From NCBI GenBank assembly GCA_033439265.1, contig JAVTVX010000027.1:12725001-12789000 (forward strand): a DNA stretch of 64,000 nt. The letters run 5' to 3'. This DNA is from Dillenia suffruticosa. Lineage: Eukaryota; Streptophyta; Magnoliopsida; Dilleniales; Dilleniaceae. Each line of letters begins with the position of its first letter. Within the stretch, counting starts at the first letter, position 1. Shown piece by piece: positions 1-11,094 of the stretch. The notes beneath the pieces are model-generated. The model had not been told where the DNA came from and made no database searches. It was given only the letters and a program-made list of their open reading frames with translations. Position numbers and translations under genes: made by a program.

Positions 1-743
1 ACCACCTGCTTTTGCATTGTTCTACTGTGCATGAGAAGTGAAACCACCTCTTTGCTTCAGAAGCATCCTTTATTTGCCTCCAATACGATTTAGAGGTTTT
101 GGAGTGTGGAATGATGCCTCTTCACTTTGAAGGTGTGCTATTGTGGCTATTCTTTGATACTTCTGGATGAAGCAGAATCCTAGAACTTTTTTGAAATCAG
201 AGTATTGGTCTTTGTCTCTTTTGGAACAAAAGATTGATTTTTATAGTACTCTTTAGGCTCATGTTTCAGGTGCCCATATAGACTCAGATTTGGAGGAGTT
301 GAATGGGGATTAGTAAACAGTTCTTTTCTATTTTCTGTTTTGTTCTTTGTTTTCTCTTGCTTCTAAGGACTTCTCAAGCTCTACATATCTTTTCTAATAT
401 ATTGAATATAATTCTGTTTTCTCCCAAGAAAATATTATTATGAAGACAAAAGCCTCAAGCACTAAAGGATTTCTATTCAACTGTAATACATCACGTGAAA
501 GGAAACCAAAGAACAGGGTTCTATGCAACCATATCATATCAAATTATGTACAACGACGACTAGTTTACAAGTCTAGGACTCAAGCACTTGACATCTTGTG
601 GCACTTCTCATTTTCCAACACGTAATGCAGTAGAACAAATGACATATATGGCAAAATTAAAACTAGAGAGAAGGCAAAGGCTGAAGATGACATGCACATG
701 ATAAGTTTAGGGTTCGTTTCACAAGCAATGTATCAGAATCTAC
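1..743 (-). other. Start of XLG1-like intron 4 (incomplete); no exon seen
   Basis: A GT donor follows the exon ending in IFKQ, so this stretch should be intron 4, running off the left edge. I looked on the minus strand for the next expected XLG exon (AKILY..., the start of the helical domain) and did not find it, so the intron is at least 743 bp. No transposon, RNA gene or coding segment was recognised. Part of 1-300 could be foreign DNA. Confidence 0.55.
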
Positions 744-2773
744 CTGCTTAAATATAGTGCTCGTCCCAGACCCATTATGTCCAACTAATAGAAGTTTTTG
801 AAGTGTTCTCTGCCCGAGGTAGTCAGGGACAGCTCTGACATCTAAGTTATGAACTTGTTCCCCACAAGAATTTGCCAACTTTGAAGGAATTGGCAAGGAC
901 AAGAGAGCACAAACAAGCTTTGCACCAGCCTGGAGAAGTAATTCAGATAAATGCTGCAATAAGAAACAGGAAGACATGCACATGAAGCTAGAAACAGGGA
1001 CCAAATTCAAAGCACACCTTGCCCCATAAATACCCTCTTGTATTCTTCTGTCCTTCTTCCTGATATGACCCATCATCATTTACCCAAAAATGAGGATTAC
1101 CAGCACACTGAACTCCAACTAACTGCAATATAGAACAATGAAGTGAAATCTTAGCATATTGTATGCAACAATTGTAGTGAGGAAAAAAAAAAAGAACTAA
1201 ACTACAAAGAATTTACCTGCAACATCCGTAGCTCCACTTTTGTGATCTCCCGACCATTTATATAAACTTGGGTGTTTCCGTTACTAGCATCTGCATTAAT
1301 GGGGCCACCAACACTCAAATGGGGGCTAATTATTTGGGAAGGCTTTTGTCCCTCCTGTTATTTTTTGAGAAAGACGTCACCAAAAGAAAATATTGTTCAA
1401 AGAAAAGGGAAATTCAAATAAACAAAATCGGTGCATATTGAGGATATCATATTCACCTTTCCCCAAAATCCAGAAACTTTGTCATACCAATAGTTTCCGG
1501 GTTTAAGTTTCTTTGGTGGGTTTGGGCAGCTGTGCAATATAACCAGCTCTTCGTGACTAAGAGGCTTCCCATTCACTAATATATACTCTGGTGGAAGTTG
1601 GTTTGCTTCACACAACTTTTCAGCCTTCATTATTTGTTGAATTTCCAATTGGTTTAGCAATCGCTTGAGCAGTCTGGAGCATTTTCCTAAGTTACCTCTC
1701 TTTGATTCATCAATGGGAAATCCAATGCACGTTACACATTTTCTTCCTTCAGGCATAGATCCCATAGCTCTTAGCACACAATTACTGCAATACTTTGCAT
1801 CACAAACAATGCAGACCTCCTTTTCTGTGAACCTATTACCTTTTGAGCATCGATAGCATGATCCTTTTCCTTTCTTTGCCTCATTATAAGGTTCCTTTTG
1901 GAATCCACTATTCTTAGTTTCAAAAAAGCTGCTCTCTTCATTCACAGAGCTATTATCAGTGTCAATACCACAAAAAGTCACAACAGGTCGTTTAAAATCA
2001 CTAGTAGATAAATTCTTGCCATTTGTAGACCTAAAAGAAGAAACTTCAGATGAGCGACAATCTAAGCTCAACACTGACTCGGTGGAGGCCCAATCCAGGG
2101 GGTTAGAAATATTAGCATCCAAATTCTCCTTTCCAAAATCAGTTGAAGCTCGTAATTCACAAGAGCTTCCAAACAGTTCCCCAGATTTCCCGATACCTTC
2201 GGAAAATTCAAACATGCCTGAACTCCCAGCCCCACCAACCAACTCACGTGAATTTCCATGACTTATAGAAGACCTAGATTGGCACACATTTACCATCTCC
2301 AACAACTCACTAGACCCATAACGGCCATTTGAAAACTCTAACGCACCCAAGCTACACAATTCACCAGACAAAACACAATCCTGATTATCTGTAACACCTG
2401 ACTCAAAGGCAGTGACAGAATGGGGCGAAACCGATGCTTCAGAGCCTAAAGTTATCTCCTTTGTAACGCACTCATGCCCATCAATCACCGAAGTTGGAGA
2501 CACCGTAGGCTCACAACCCGGTAGTTTCAACTCCTTGGAGAACATTTTGGACCGGTTATCCAGCGGTAAAATTGGCTGGACAACAGGCAAAGACAATTTC
2601 TCGGATAAAGAGACTTGGGCAACCACAGAAGCAACAGGTATTGTTTCAATATCAATAGGCACCGCCTTGGGGATATCAAAGGGTACTGGAGGGCCACTGT
2701 ACTCCAAAGCGAAAGAGTATTGAACCCCATCTTCAGCAACAACCCCAGAAAATGACCCTCTTGTGGAAGGCAT
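744..2773 (-). CDS. XLG1: Extra-large G-protein alpha subunit, XLG1-like (exons 1-4, 3' part outside window)
   Basis: The four exons on the minus strand are 2773-1457, 1354-1217, 1122-1018 and 929-744. Every junction has GT..AG borders and every exon is a whole number of codons (439, 46, 35 and 62), giving 582 residues so far; from memory, Arabidopsis XLG1 is about 890. The N-terminal [20 protein letters not shown] segment (about 19-40), the acidic/serine-rich linker and the PVVTFCGI motif (264-270) match XLG1. A cysteine-rich RING-like cluster follows (C306, C309, C321, C324, C329, C332, C346, C349). Exon 4 carries the nucleotide-binding P-loop GHNGSGTST (570-578), which has T where canonical G-alpha has K, a known XLG trait. 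XLGs are plant-specific G-alpha proteins that pair with G-beta-gamma at the plasma membrane and nucleus in immune and developmental signalling. The start ATG at 2773 opens the conserved N-terminus. The switch regions and C-terminus lie left of the window. I see no breaks. Confidence 0.93.
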
Positions 2774-3091
2774 TACAGCCAGAATATACTAGATCCTTTT
2801 TGGGGGGTTTCCTCAAATATCACAATGCTCTCAAAGACATACAAAAACTAAGCTAGTTTAATCATTTGAGGGCAAAATAAGAAAGCAGAGGCAAGCTAGT
2901 TCATGACACTGAATCTGATTCACCAAGCTTAAAACCTAACCCCAACCCTAATACCCTAATCGTAATGTAAATGTTGAGTCGCTCATACAGCGATATCAGA
3001 ACCAAATAATAAGAGAAAGTAGAGGAATCCAAAAATTAGGGTTGTTCTGAGCTCGAAGTGAATGACTGAAAATGAGGAATAATGGTCTTAC
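2774..3091 (-). other. XLG1-like 5' leader: short leader exon end and probable 5' UTR intron
   Basis: On the minus strand, CTGTCCG is followed by a strong GTAAGACC donor (intron base 1 at 3091). Several AG acceptors lie between there and the ATG at 2773; I cannot choose among them. A 5' UTR intron is common in plant signalling genes. Short CCCTAA-type telo-box-like motifs occur at about 2934-2962. The intron is inferred from the donor only. Confidence 0.5.
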
Positions 3092-3350
3092 CGGACAGGT
3101 TGAGAGCCGCTTTGGAATGGAATTTTGGAGCAAAAGAAGGAATTTTTGGCAAGCACGATAAAAAAAAAAGGCAAGACAGAGAAGACAAAAGAGGGAGAGA
3201 GAGAGAGAGAGAGAGAGGACTGTACTTGGGAAAGATGCGGGGGGAAAAGGGGAGCCACTCAAAAACCACGGCGACGTTTTCTGTGAGGAATCTTAGTACC
3301 TCACCTCACCTCACCTCACCTCACCCACCAAAATTATCCTTTTAAATGGG
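3092..3350 (-). promoter_or_regulatory. Probable 5' UTR exon and core promoter of the XLG1-like gene
   Basis: Read on the minus strand this region is pyrimidine-rich, with a (CT)n run at about 3190-3218 typical of plant 5' leaders. A (GGTGA)5 microsatellite lies at 3301-3325 and a TTTAAAAGG TATA-like element is near 3340. The transcription start is not determinable by eye. Confidence 0.45.
3299..3326. repeat. (TCACC)5 microsatellite in the XLG1-like promoter
   Basis: Five perfect tandem copies of TCACC directly upstream of the CT-rich leader. Confidence 0.9.
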
Positions 3351-4686
3351 AATTAATTGTCATTTAGGAAAACCTATCTAACAAAATCTTAAATTTGAAA
3401 TTAAAAATATAATTCACTAATTAGTATTTATGCCCAATTATGGAATACAAGTATAGTTCATGAATAAATAATTAAACTATGGAATTTATTTAAAAATAAA
3501 CTCAATTATTTAAAATCAAAATTAAAATCTACAATTCAATTAAATTTCTATGTTCATAACAATAAAAATAAAATGTAAAATTCATTTATTAATATGATTA
3601 TTTATTTAATTCTTTTTAAAATTTCCTCATTTTAAGAGTTAGTTATGATAAAGTAGTAATTGAAATATAAGGTAGGTGAACCCTATAAACTCTTTATTTG
3701 CACATTCTACCTTTGTGTAGATTTAAAAAATCCATAATTTCTATAAAATTGTAACTCTATATTTTTTTTCTTGTTTCAAATGATAAAATTTGAATTCGAA
3801 AATAAACTTTACAATCTCAGTAGCACCTTAAAGTTTTAAAATCTTTGTCAGCAGGCTTGCAAACTATTGTCTTGTAGAATTTTTTTTTTACTTGATCACG
3901 ATTATTTAGAAATCTAATTAATTCAATTCGAATGATTATAATTTTAATTTTAAAACTATCTCCTTTAATATCTGAAAATTTAACGTCTGACCACTAAATT
4001 TACAATTTTTTAGTGGAACCATTTTAAAATCGAACAATCAAGCTCTGAAACGGAATATGGTTTGATATAAATCTACTAGGGAGATGCGTTGGATGCACAG
4101 ATAGACGGGTTGGAGGCCCTAGAAAGCCACAACGTATTTCACCTTTTTGCCGGACAAATTGTAAAAATTTGTTTGTGTTTGTCTATTTAGTAATTAACTT
4201 TTCTATATTTTAAAATTAGAAAAAAAATTATAATTTACCTTTTCGACAGATCAACCTTTTTAATATTCGTCTATTAAATATGCACGTACATTAATGTATT
4301 TTATTCTTATTTAGTGTCACCAATGAACCATAATTCATCGATTCTCTTTTCTCAAAATTCAACCTACCCTATGGTATATCTTTAAATTTATTCTATTCTA
4401 AATCACTTACCAACAAAAATTCAATTTCATAATAGGTATTATTGGTTTCACGAAAACTAGTTAAATTTAAATCTATTAAAATCCATTTATGAAATAAGAA
4501 AAATAAAATAGAAAAACTTCAAAAAAATACAAAATTAATCTAAACAATGAGGTCTAAAATAATATTTTTATTTTTTATTTTTCTAAATTAAAACTCTAAT
4601 TATTAAATTAAAGTTTTTTAAAAAATAATTATAAACTAAGATCTAAAAATTAAGCACAACGGGGAGTGTCGACAAGCAAACAAAGT
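3351..4686. other. AT-rich spacer upstream of the XLG1-like gene
   Basis: Very AT-rich DNA with many short A and T runs. No reading frame, RNA gene or recognisable transposon end was found before the Mutator-like element at 4696. Distal promoter elements of XLG1 could lie here, but none is recognisable. Confidence 0.6.
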
Positions 4687-4695
4687 CCTAGATTG

Positions 4696-4850
4696 GAGCT
4701 TTGTACGAAAATAGTTGTTATTTTTATAAAAAAAAATTAAAACAACAGATCTGGAGAAAAAATTTCAAATATGACACCCCACATGTTAAGTTTTTAAGAT
4801 TCAACTTGGTTCAAAAATACAACATGTCGAGTATTGAAAACTCGATATGC
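4696..4850 (+). repeat. MULE left terminal inverted repeat
   Basis: Starts GAGCTTTG and matches the reverse complement of 10935-11085 with substitutions and a small indel. Shared blocks include GTTATTTTTA, the segment around TTTCAAATATGACA, and the CATGTCGAGT/ACTCGATATG palindrome. Confidence 0.8.
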
Positions 4851-5269
4851 ATTTAAACAGTGCAACCAAAATTTTGAAACAATACAACCAAATTTTGAAA
4901 CAATACAACCAAAATTTTCAACAATACAGTCCAAACATATTAAGGATACAGCAAATCCAAAAAAAAACAAACAAATGAAATAAAGTATCATTAAGAGAAG
5001 AAATAAAAAAATAAATTTTATTTACTTAAAAAAATATACATATTATAGAAGGCAAATTTCAACGTCGTCTTATTGTCCTAGTGTACTGTCTAACACCTAA
5101 ATCTGCTCTATTATTTGTATAATTATTATGAGATACTAAATTCAAATAATTTATATGTGTAATCTAGGAGAAGTCTACATCATGCTAGTGGGGGTAAAAA
5201 AAACAGGCGGAAACACGTGATGCACAGACATGTGTCAGTCTCTCATCCGTATAACTATCGGGACGAGCT

Positions 5270-7000
5270 CCCCTCTAAGAAACCCCCAGAGTAAAAATCT
5301 AAGGAAAATCATCAAATACAGGTGTATAGAAAGATGAACACCCATCATATGCAGTCAAAAGTCCTACGATGTCACCCGATTGTTGAAATGGTGGCGGTGA
5401 TGCATGATCGGACGAGGGTTGTGATCTCCTACGTCGTCCTCTCTCTCGTCATCGTCCACGTACTCGGTCTATATCATCACCGTTGTCACCACCTCTAGCA
5501 GATCTAACTCTCAAAAGATAAGGTATGTCATCTCTTAGAAGCAAAATGGTTGAATCAGTATATCCCTTAATATCGATACCCGGACTGTCTCGTATCTCAT
5601 ACAAAATATCCCACGACAAGAAATTATGTAAAAGTTAATTAAAAGAAAAAATTAAAATTATTGATTGAGAATGAAAACAAAAATGTTGTGACTTACCACA
5701 TATGTCAAAGAAGCTTCCCGACGACCAACGAATCTGTAGGAGATAGTGCAAAATCAGATAGAGTACATAGGATCAAGGACAGATCCAACGGAAGTGTCTA
5801 GTATAACTAGATGGTCGTATCGGTGAATTCTAAGATTAACATAAAATGTATACTCTACCGACCAATTGACCTCCAATATACCTCTTGTGCTAATATCATG
5901 AAGTCAATCCTCAATGTTACAGTAAATAAAACTGTACTGAAATCTTCCAAACTGTTATAACACTCTATTTGAAAAATACCATTCCACTATACTAAAACAT
6001 ATCAATAGGATCCGCGCGTGCCAAATATCCCTCCCCTTATGACAGTAGTCGGGGAGGGATAACAGTAAGTTCTCAGTGTACGAGACCCACACCACCTGAT
6101 CCATCGTCTGCCTATCTAGTGCCTTCTTATACAGTGACACGACGCGTATAGTGAATGTAGTGAATGTAGTGATATCAAACTTTGAATTCCACCACAAAGC
6201 GAGTGGACCATTCTCATCTATGTACAAAGATCGTCGAATCGGAGCTATGTATGGAAACCGTTTCCACCTCCAAATCTGTAACAATACTAGTGGGTTACCA
6301 ATCTCACATGAATGTGCGTATGTAGCAATACAAATCTACCTGTACAAATATACCAAGTATGCAAACTCCTAACTATAACTATCCAAAATCTGTAAGTTTT
6401 CTAACAATAATAAAAACTGTAAATATACAAAATATTTTGTTTTATCACAAAACAGCACACTGCCTATTAATAGTAAAATATAAGCCTACGTCCATCGTAT
6501 AATATCTACATCAGCTACTCCATCGGGCAAATTGGTAAAAAACTCAGATAACCACGGCATACTCAAGTGTAACCTCTAAACGTAGACCGTGGAGGTCTAA
6601 CAGCTAATAGTCTCTAACAAATATCATCTCAAGACACTCCCGTCATCCTAACTATTACAGGATGCCTATCCACAGGTAAGCCTAAAAGTACCTCTATATC
6701 CTAAAAGGTGATAGTCAGCTCACCGTGGGGCAGATGAAAAATATGGGTCTCCGGCCTCCATCGCTCCATTAGGGCCGTAATCAAATGCTAATCTAACTGA
6801 ATAAATCATAGTCGAGTTACGCCCAAAAATCTCGACTGCTCCAGAAGAGAAAGCACTCACTCGTCGATGTGACTGTGCTCCGAACGGCGTAGCCTGACCT
6901 CACATCGACAGCAAGTGAGCGAACTGGTTGTGTCCTCTCTCTCTCAAACCCTACAAGAACGGTGACATCGTTGTAAGCATAGAAGGCTCGGATCGGTTAG
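5270..7000 (-). pseudogene. Plant mobile domain (MAIN-like / 'phosphatase 7 long form homolog') remnant inside the MULE
   Basis: On the minus strand, about 6765-6700 reads WRPETHIFHLPHGELTITF, the hallmark opening of the PMD. About 6100-5958 reads a VVWVSYTENLLLSLP..CHKGRDIWHARILLICFSIVEW segment, the conserved PMD C-terminal half; the basic RGR-rich tail follows near 5530-5400. The PMD family (MAIN, MAIL1 and transposon relatives) is known both as host genes and as cargo of Mutator and gypsy elements. Several stops and frame changes separate the conserved blocks, and the upstream end meets the assembly gap. Its place downstream of the transposase, in the same direction, suggests it was a second gene of the transposon. 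Confidence 0.75.
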
Positions 7001-7029
7001 TCTTGGATCCATTTGCAAAAAGAAGAAAG

Positions 7030-7229
7030 NNNNNNNNNNNNNNNNNNNNNNNNNNNNNNNNNNNNNNNNNNNNNNNNNNNNNNNNNNNNNNNNNNNNNNN
7101 NNNNNNNNNNNNNNNNNNNNNNNNNNNNNNNNNNNNNNNNNNNNNNNNNNNNNNNNNNNNNNNNNNNNNNNNNNNNNNNNNNNNNNNNNNNNNNNNNNNN
7201 NNNNNNNNNNNNNNNNNNNNNNNNNNNNN
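7030..7229. other. Assembly gap of exactly 200 N
   Basis: A run of 200 undetermined bases, a conventional scaffold filler size. The 17-mer ttgcaaaaagaagaaag lies directly on both sides (7013-7029 and 7230-7246), so the contig ends may really overlap. Confidence 0.95.
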
Positions 7230-7323
7230 TTGCAAAAAGAAGAAAGAAAATTTAATTAAGATTATAAATACATAACAATCATTGTGCATTAAGAAAAAAT
7301 ATCAATACTCAATTAATTTAAAA

Positions 7324-7500
7324 ACAAGTATAAATTATTCAAAAGTTTAAGAAAAATACAAGAAATATATGATATCCGGTACAATAACAAATTACAATAA
7401 CATCTGTGAATGTACATTAACAAGTACAAAAAAAAATCAAATAATTCAAAATTTTAACAAATACACGATATCTGGTACAATAACAAATACATTAATTATA
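7324..7500. repeat. Imperfect 96-bp tandem duplication inside the MULE
   Basis: The block around GATATCCGGTACAATAAC at 7371 recurs as GATATCTGGTACAATAAC at 7467, with similar A-rich context, giving a period of 96 bp. AT-rich and non-coding, between the two MULE frames. Confidence 0.65.
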
Positions 7501-7518
7501 ATTAAAATATAAATATAA

Positions 7519-9640
7519 TCAGTTTTCACGCAATTGGGTTATACAACGTTTTCGATTGTGGCCCTGTCTACCATAGAGACCACATCTTATTTGTTTTGTG
7601 CATCTTCTCCTATTATGATCCTTTGCATTACAACTTCCACATGATATCCACAAAGATAATTCTCGAAAATCCATCTCGTTATGATATCGAGATAACTTAG
7701 GCCTTCCTTTCTTACATCTAAGTGATACATCAGGAATGATAATTGGGTATGAACCCATAGGCCATCCAGATCTGTCTCTTACTAGAAAAAAATTATATTT
7801 GTACACTCTAAGTTGTTGTTCCCATATATATATTATTTCCCGACAATCATATGCACGTCAATCATTATCCGTGTTAGTGCAGCGATTGCATGCAAGTAAT
7901 AAATTCTATACGTTTGTCATTCCCGCATATACAATGTTCATTTTTCACATCGACAATTTGTCTATTACCTCCCTTGTGATTATACCGTGTTTGTTTATGA
8001 TCTGTTTCAATCTCAAAGATCATATTCTCCCTACTAAAAGAGACAACCGTATAGAGGTTAGTAGTGTTCATCAATCTTCCTAATATGGCATTGGCATATT
8101 TCGTATACCATTCTCCTATTGCCCTTCCTACTTTTGCCTCACCAATTCGAGCCTCAAAGTAGTTTATCGAATTATAAAAAGTTTTTAGCACCAAAGCAAA
8201 AACAGGAGATTGCTTGCACCTTTAGCATGACTCTATAACTTTTATTGATATTGGTCGTCTTATACCAAAAATGAAAGCCACCATTGTGGGAAAGGATCCA
8301 CTGTTCAGGGACAATATTTGTAAAATAATCGGGAGTATTTTTTTTTATCTCTTTCATGCTCTCCATATATAGATCAAATTTCTTACGTTGTGGTTGTATT
8401 ATGGTAATAGTAGCAACTTTATTATAAGTTTGACTTTTCTGATTCGTGTTAAAATTACTAGCAACATGATGCATGCAAAATCGCCATACAATATTAGGAG
8501 GCATCTAAACTCTGGATGAGCAATAGTTGCTCTTATCCCTTCATGTTGATATGAAATCAAGCAACTTGGACCCTGCCCATCTTCAATAACATAGTCTCGC
8601 AAACACATCGAAAACCACGACCACGACGCAAGTGACTTTCCATTAACCAAGCTTCACCAACGAGACAATGTGATTCACGCCTCTCATACTGCATGCAATC
8701 AACAACTTATGCTTGTATTTCTGATATAGGTGAGTCCCATCTACACTTATCAATGGCCGACAACTCCTAAATGTCATGATACTAAGACCAAATACCTAAA
8801 ACATAGCTTAAAAAACAATTTCACCATCTGCTTGGGGCAAACCCAACTTTCAAAAGTCGAGACGATTCTTTGTATGAAATATCTCAATCCCTGTATATCA
8901 TCTCTAAGGTCCTTCTTTTCGTGGCCCAAACTCGTCTACGAGAAACTACATATATGATTCTCTATATTATAACGATTCGTAGAAAAGAAATTTTGACACT
9001 TAGGTCTTCCCTTACATAGTTAAGAAAATGTCGGGCTATCAAATTTGAATCTAACTGCTTATGATTCTGGGTTAACCTAGCATTGACACATGTGTGTAGT
9101 CCCTCCAAAACAGTTATCACAAAGGTACCAACAAATCTTGTTTTTCATGCACGCAATCTCCACCAATAACTTTCATCCATTTGAGTACATATCGCTGTCC
9201 AAAGTGTTGGAGTTGATCTCCCAACACGAAATTGATAGTGATACTCCACATGATATATTTTGACACTATTTATGAGTTGCTCATTTGACTCTAATCTCAT
9301 CCATTTCTTCAATTCATCGCTAAAACTTCAACTATCGCTAAAACTCCAACTATCGTTTGTAAATCTACAATATTGCTCAAAAGTTACATAACCATCTCCT
9401 CCCGATGCAATGCTCATGAAAGGACTTGAGTCATTTACTCTGCTATAGACATATTTCCGACCACCACCAATAGGTGGAGGTGCTGAGGAGGACCCTAACA
9501 TTATTTGGTTCGTAGAACTATTACCACTACCACGACCAACTTCTCTGTCATCTTCTTCATCATTATCATTCTCTTCTTTTACCTTTTCTTCTGCCTCTTC
9601 TTCCGTCATTTCTTCCTCATCCACATTGTTATCCATATCT
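7519..9640 (-). pseudogene. MuDR-type transposase remnant (MULE)
   Basis: Read from about 9636 down: an acidic N-terminus (DEEEMTEEEAEE), a MuDR N-terminal segment ending in a CxxH/C-like region, then ISVDGTHLYQKYKHKLLIA at about 8750-8695. In that motif DGTH carries the first catalytic aspartate (codon 8739-8741). The next catalytic block reads ISYQHEGI where ISDRHxGI is usual. A later TTNINKSY block replaces the expected TTNISES, so the second D and the E look lost. WRFCMHHVASNF at about 8485-8450 is typical MULE transposase, and a C-terminal CCHC knuckle (CGSCNAKDHNRRRC, about 7640-7590) completes it. The remnant has multiple frame changes. It would have cut and pasted the element in the nucleus. 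Confidence 0.85.
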
Positions 9641-10904
9641 ACGATAGCAAAATCTACTCAAAATTCGATATGTGGATATTCATCCGTATAATCGTAACCT
9701 TGTTGCATGGACGTTCTAGCATTGTATGCCTTTATATACAACTAATGAGTTATATCTACTCTCATACTCATCATAAATTCTATCAAGTTCAAAACGTCGT
9801 CGTCATAGCGAATCGGTACCAATTCATGCCGTACATTCCCTCTTACATGTGTGACACAAGACAATGATGAAAAATCTCTATATGTTGTCTCATGGAATTT
9901 ATTTGAAAACATTTATACATCACGGATACCAACTTATTAAAAGATATATTTTTTTCACCCGAATCAATTTCGAATGTCCATGGTTATAACCAACTCTATT
10001 CTCACCCATGACAATTTCACTATTAGTATAATATAACAATCTCATCATATTTGCCATTTTTACTCAATATCAAAAATAATTTATTAATATCTAATCAAAA
10101 ATATCAATTTCAGAGAATTTTATAACATAATATCTAATCAAATTTTGTAATTAAATTCCTAAATTTATAATTATAATAATTTAAGAAAATATATCAACTG
10201 ATAATTCAACAAAATGATCACCCCACAATTCATAAATCAATTTAAACCATAATTTTTAAATTATACCCTACAATATAAATTTATACTAAATTTTATATTA
10301 ATTAACAATTCATCAAAATAACCAAACATTTCCAATATAAATTTAAATCCAAAAATATAATTATATCAATTCAACAAAATATATAACTCAACAATTCAAT
10401 TTTCAATTTAAACCCTAAATTTAAAATTTTAACAAATCAACAAACAATTAACCAAAATTTAAATAATATTAATTTAAGTATAAATAATAAATTTTATAAA
10501 ATTACTAATTAATAAATTTATCAAAATACCCTAAACTCTAAATTTATCCTAAAATTAAAAAACCCTAATCCCTAAATTAATACTAATTTCTCAACAAATC
10601 CTAAACCCTAAACTCTAAATTTCTTAATTAAATCTCTACAAATCTAGTTCAATGAAGAAAAAAGATATCAATTTAATAATGTACATCAATAATAAATCAA
10701 TATAAATATTTCAATTTTGAAAAATCAAAGAGCACCGAGGAGAACAATTTATCTTCCCAAATTGAAGTTGCAGATCGTGCAAGAGGTTGGATAGTGCTGA
10801 ATTAACTTGCCAGGGGGTTCGTCTTGTCGCCACCGTAGAGGAGAGAAGAGAAGAAGAGAAGAAGAGAAGGAAAGAAAGAAGGGGGAGGGGGTTTTTATTC
10901 GCGA

Positions 10905-11015
10905 ACATGTCAAGTCTTGAAAACTCGATATGTACTATTTAAGTGCATGTCGAGTTTTCAAGACTCAATATGTTGTATATTTGAACCATGTCGAGTCCTA
11001 AAAACTCTATATGTG
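10905..11015. repeat. Subterminal palindromic repeats of the MULE
   Basis: Three near-copies of a 28-30 bp imperfect palindrome of the form CATGTCGAGTxTTGAAAACTCGATATG lie in a row inside the right end. One copy lies in the left end at about 4824-4851. Subterminal repeats in DNA transposons often bind transposase; that role is inferred. Confidence 0.7.
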
Positions 11016-11085
11016 GATGTCATATTAGGAATTTTTTCCCCGTATGCGTTGTTTTAAAAATAACAGCTACTTCCACATAAAGCTC
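10935..11085 (-). repeat. MULE right terminal inverted repeat
   Basis: The reverse complement begins GAGCTTTATG and aligns to the left terminus. It ends immediately before the 9-bp target duplication copy at 11086-11094. Confidence 0.8.
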
Positions 11086-11094
11086 CCTAGGTTG

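Larger units (their letters stand above)
4696..11085 (-). mobile_element. Mutator-like DNA transposon (MULE) carrying transposase and PMD remnants
   Basis: A 6.39-kb element bounded by long terminal inverted repeats beginning GAGCTTT (left about 4696-4850, right about 10935-11085, aligned by eye). Flanking 9-mers are CCTAGATTG (4687-4695) and CCTAGGTTG (11086-11094): the 9-bp target duplication expected of Mutator, with one difference. Inside, both reading directions of interest are on the minus strand: transposase from about 9640 to 7519, then a plant mobile domain frame from about 7000 to 5270. Both contain several stops and frame changes, so the copy is dead unless served in trans. A 200-base gap interrupts it. 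Confidence 0.85.

Noticed and set aside
1-620. Further XLG1 exons or a convergent gene
   Set aside because: No XLG helical-domain sequence on the minus strand, and plus-strand frames are short and unrecognisable.
2934-2962. Interstitial telomere repeat
   Set aside because: Only a few irregular CCCTAA words; short telo-box-like motifs are common in plant 5' regions.
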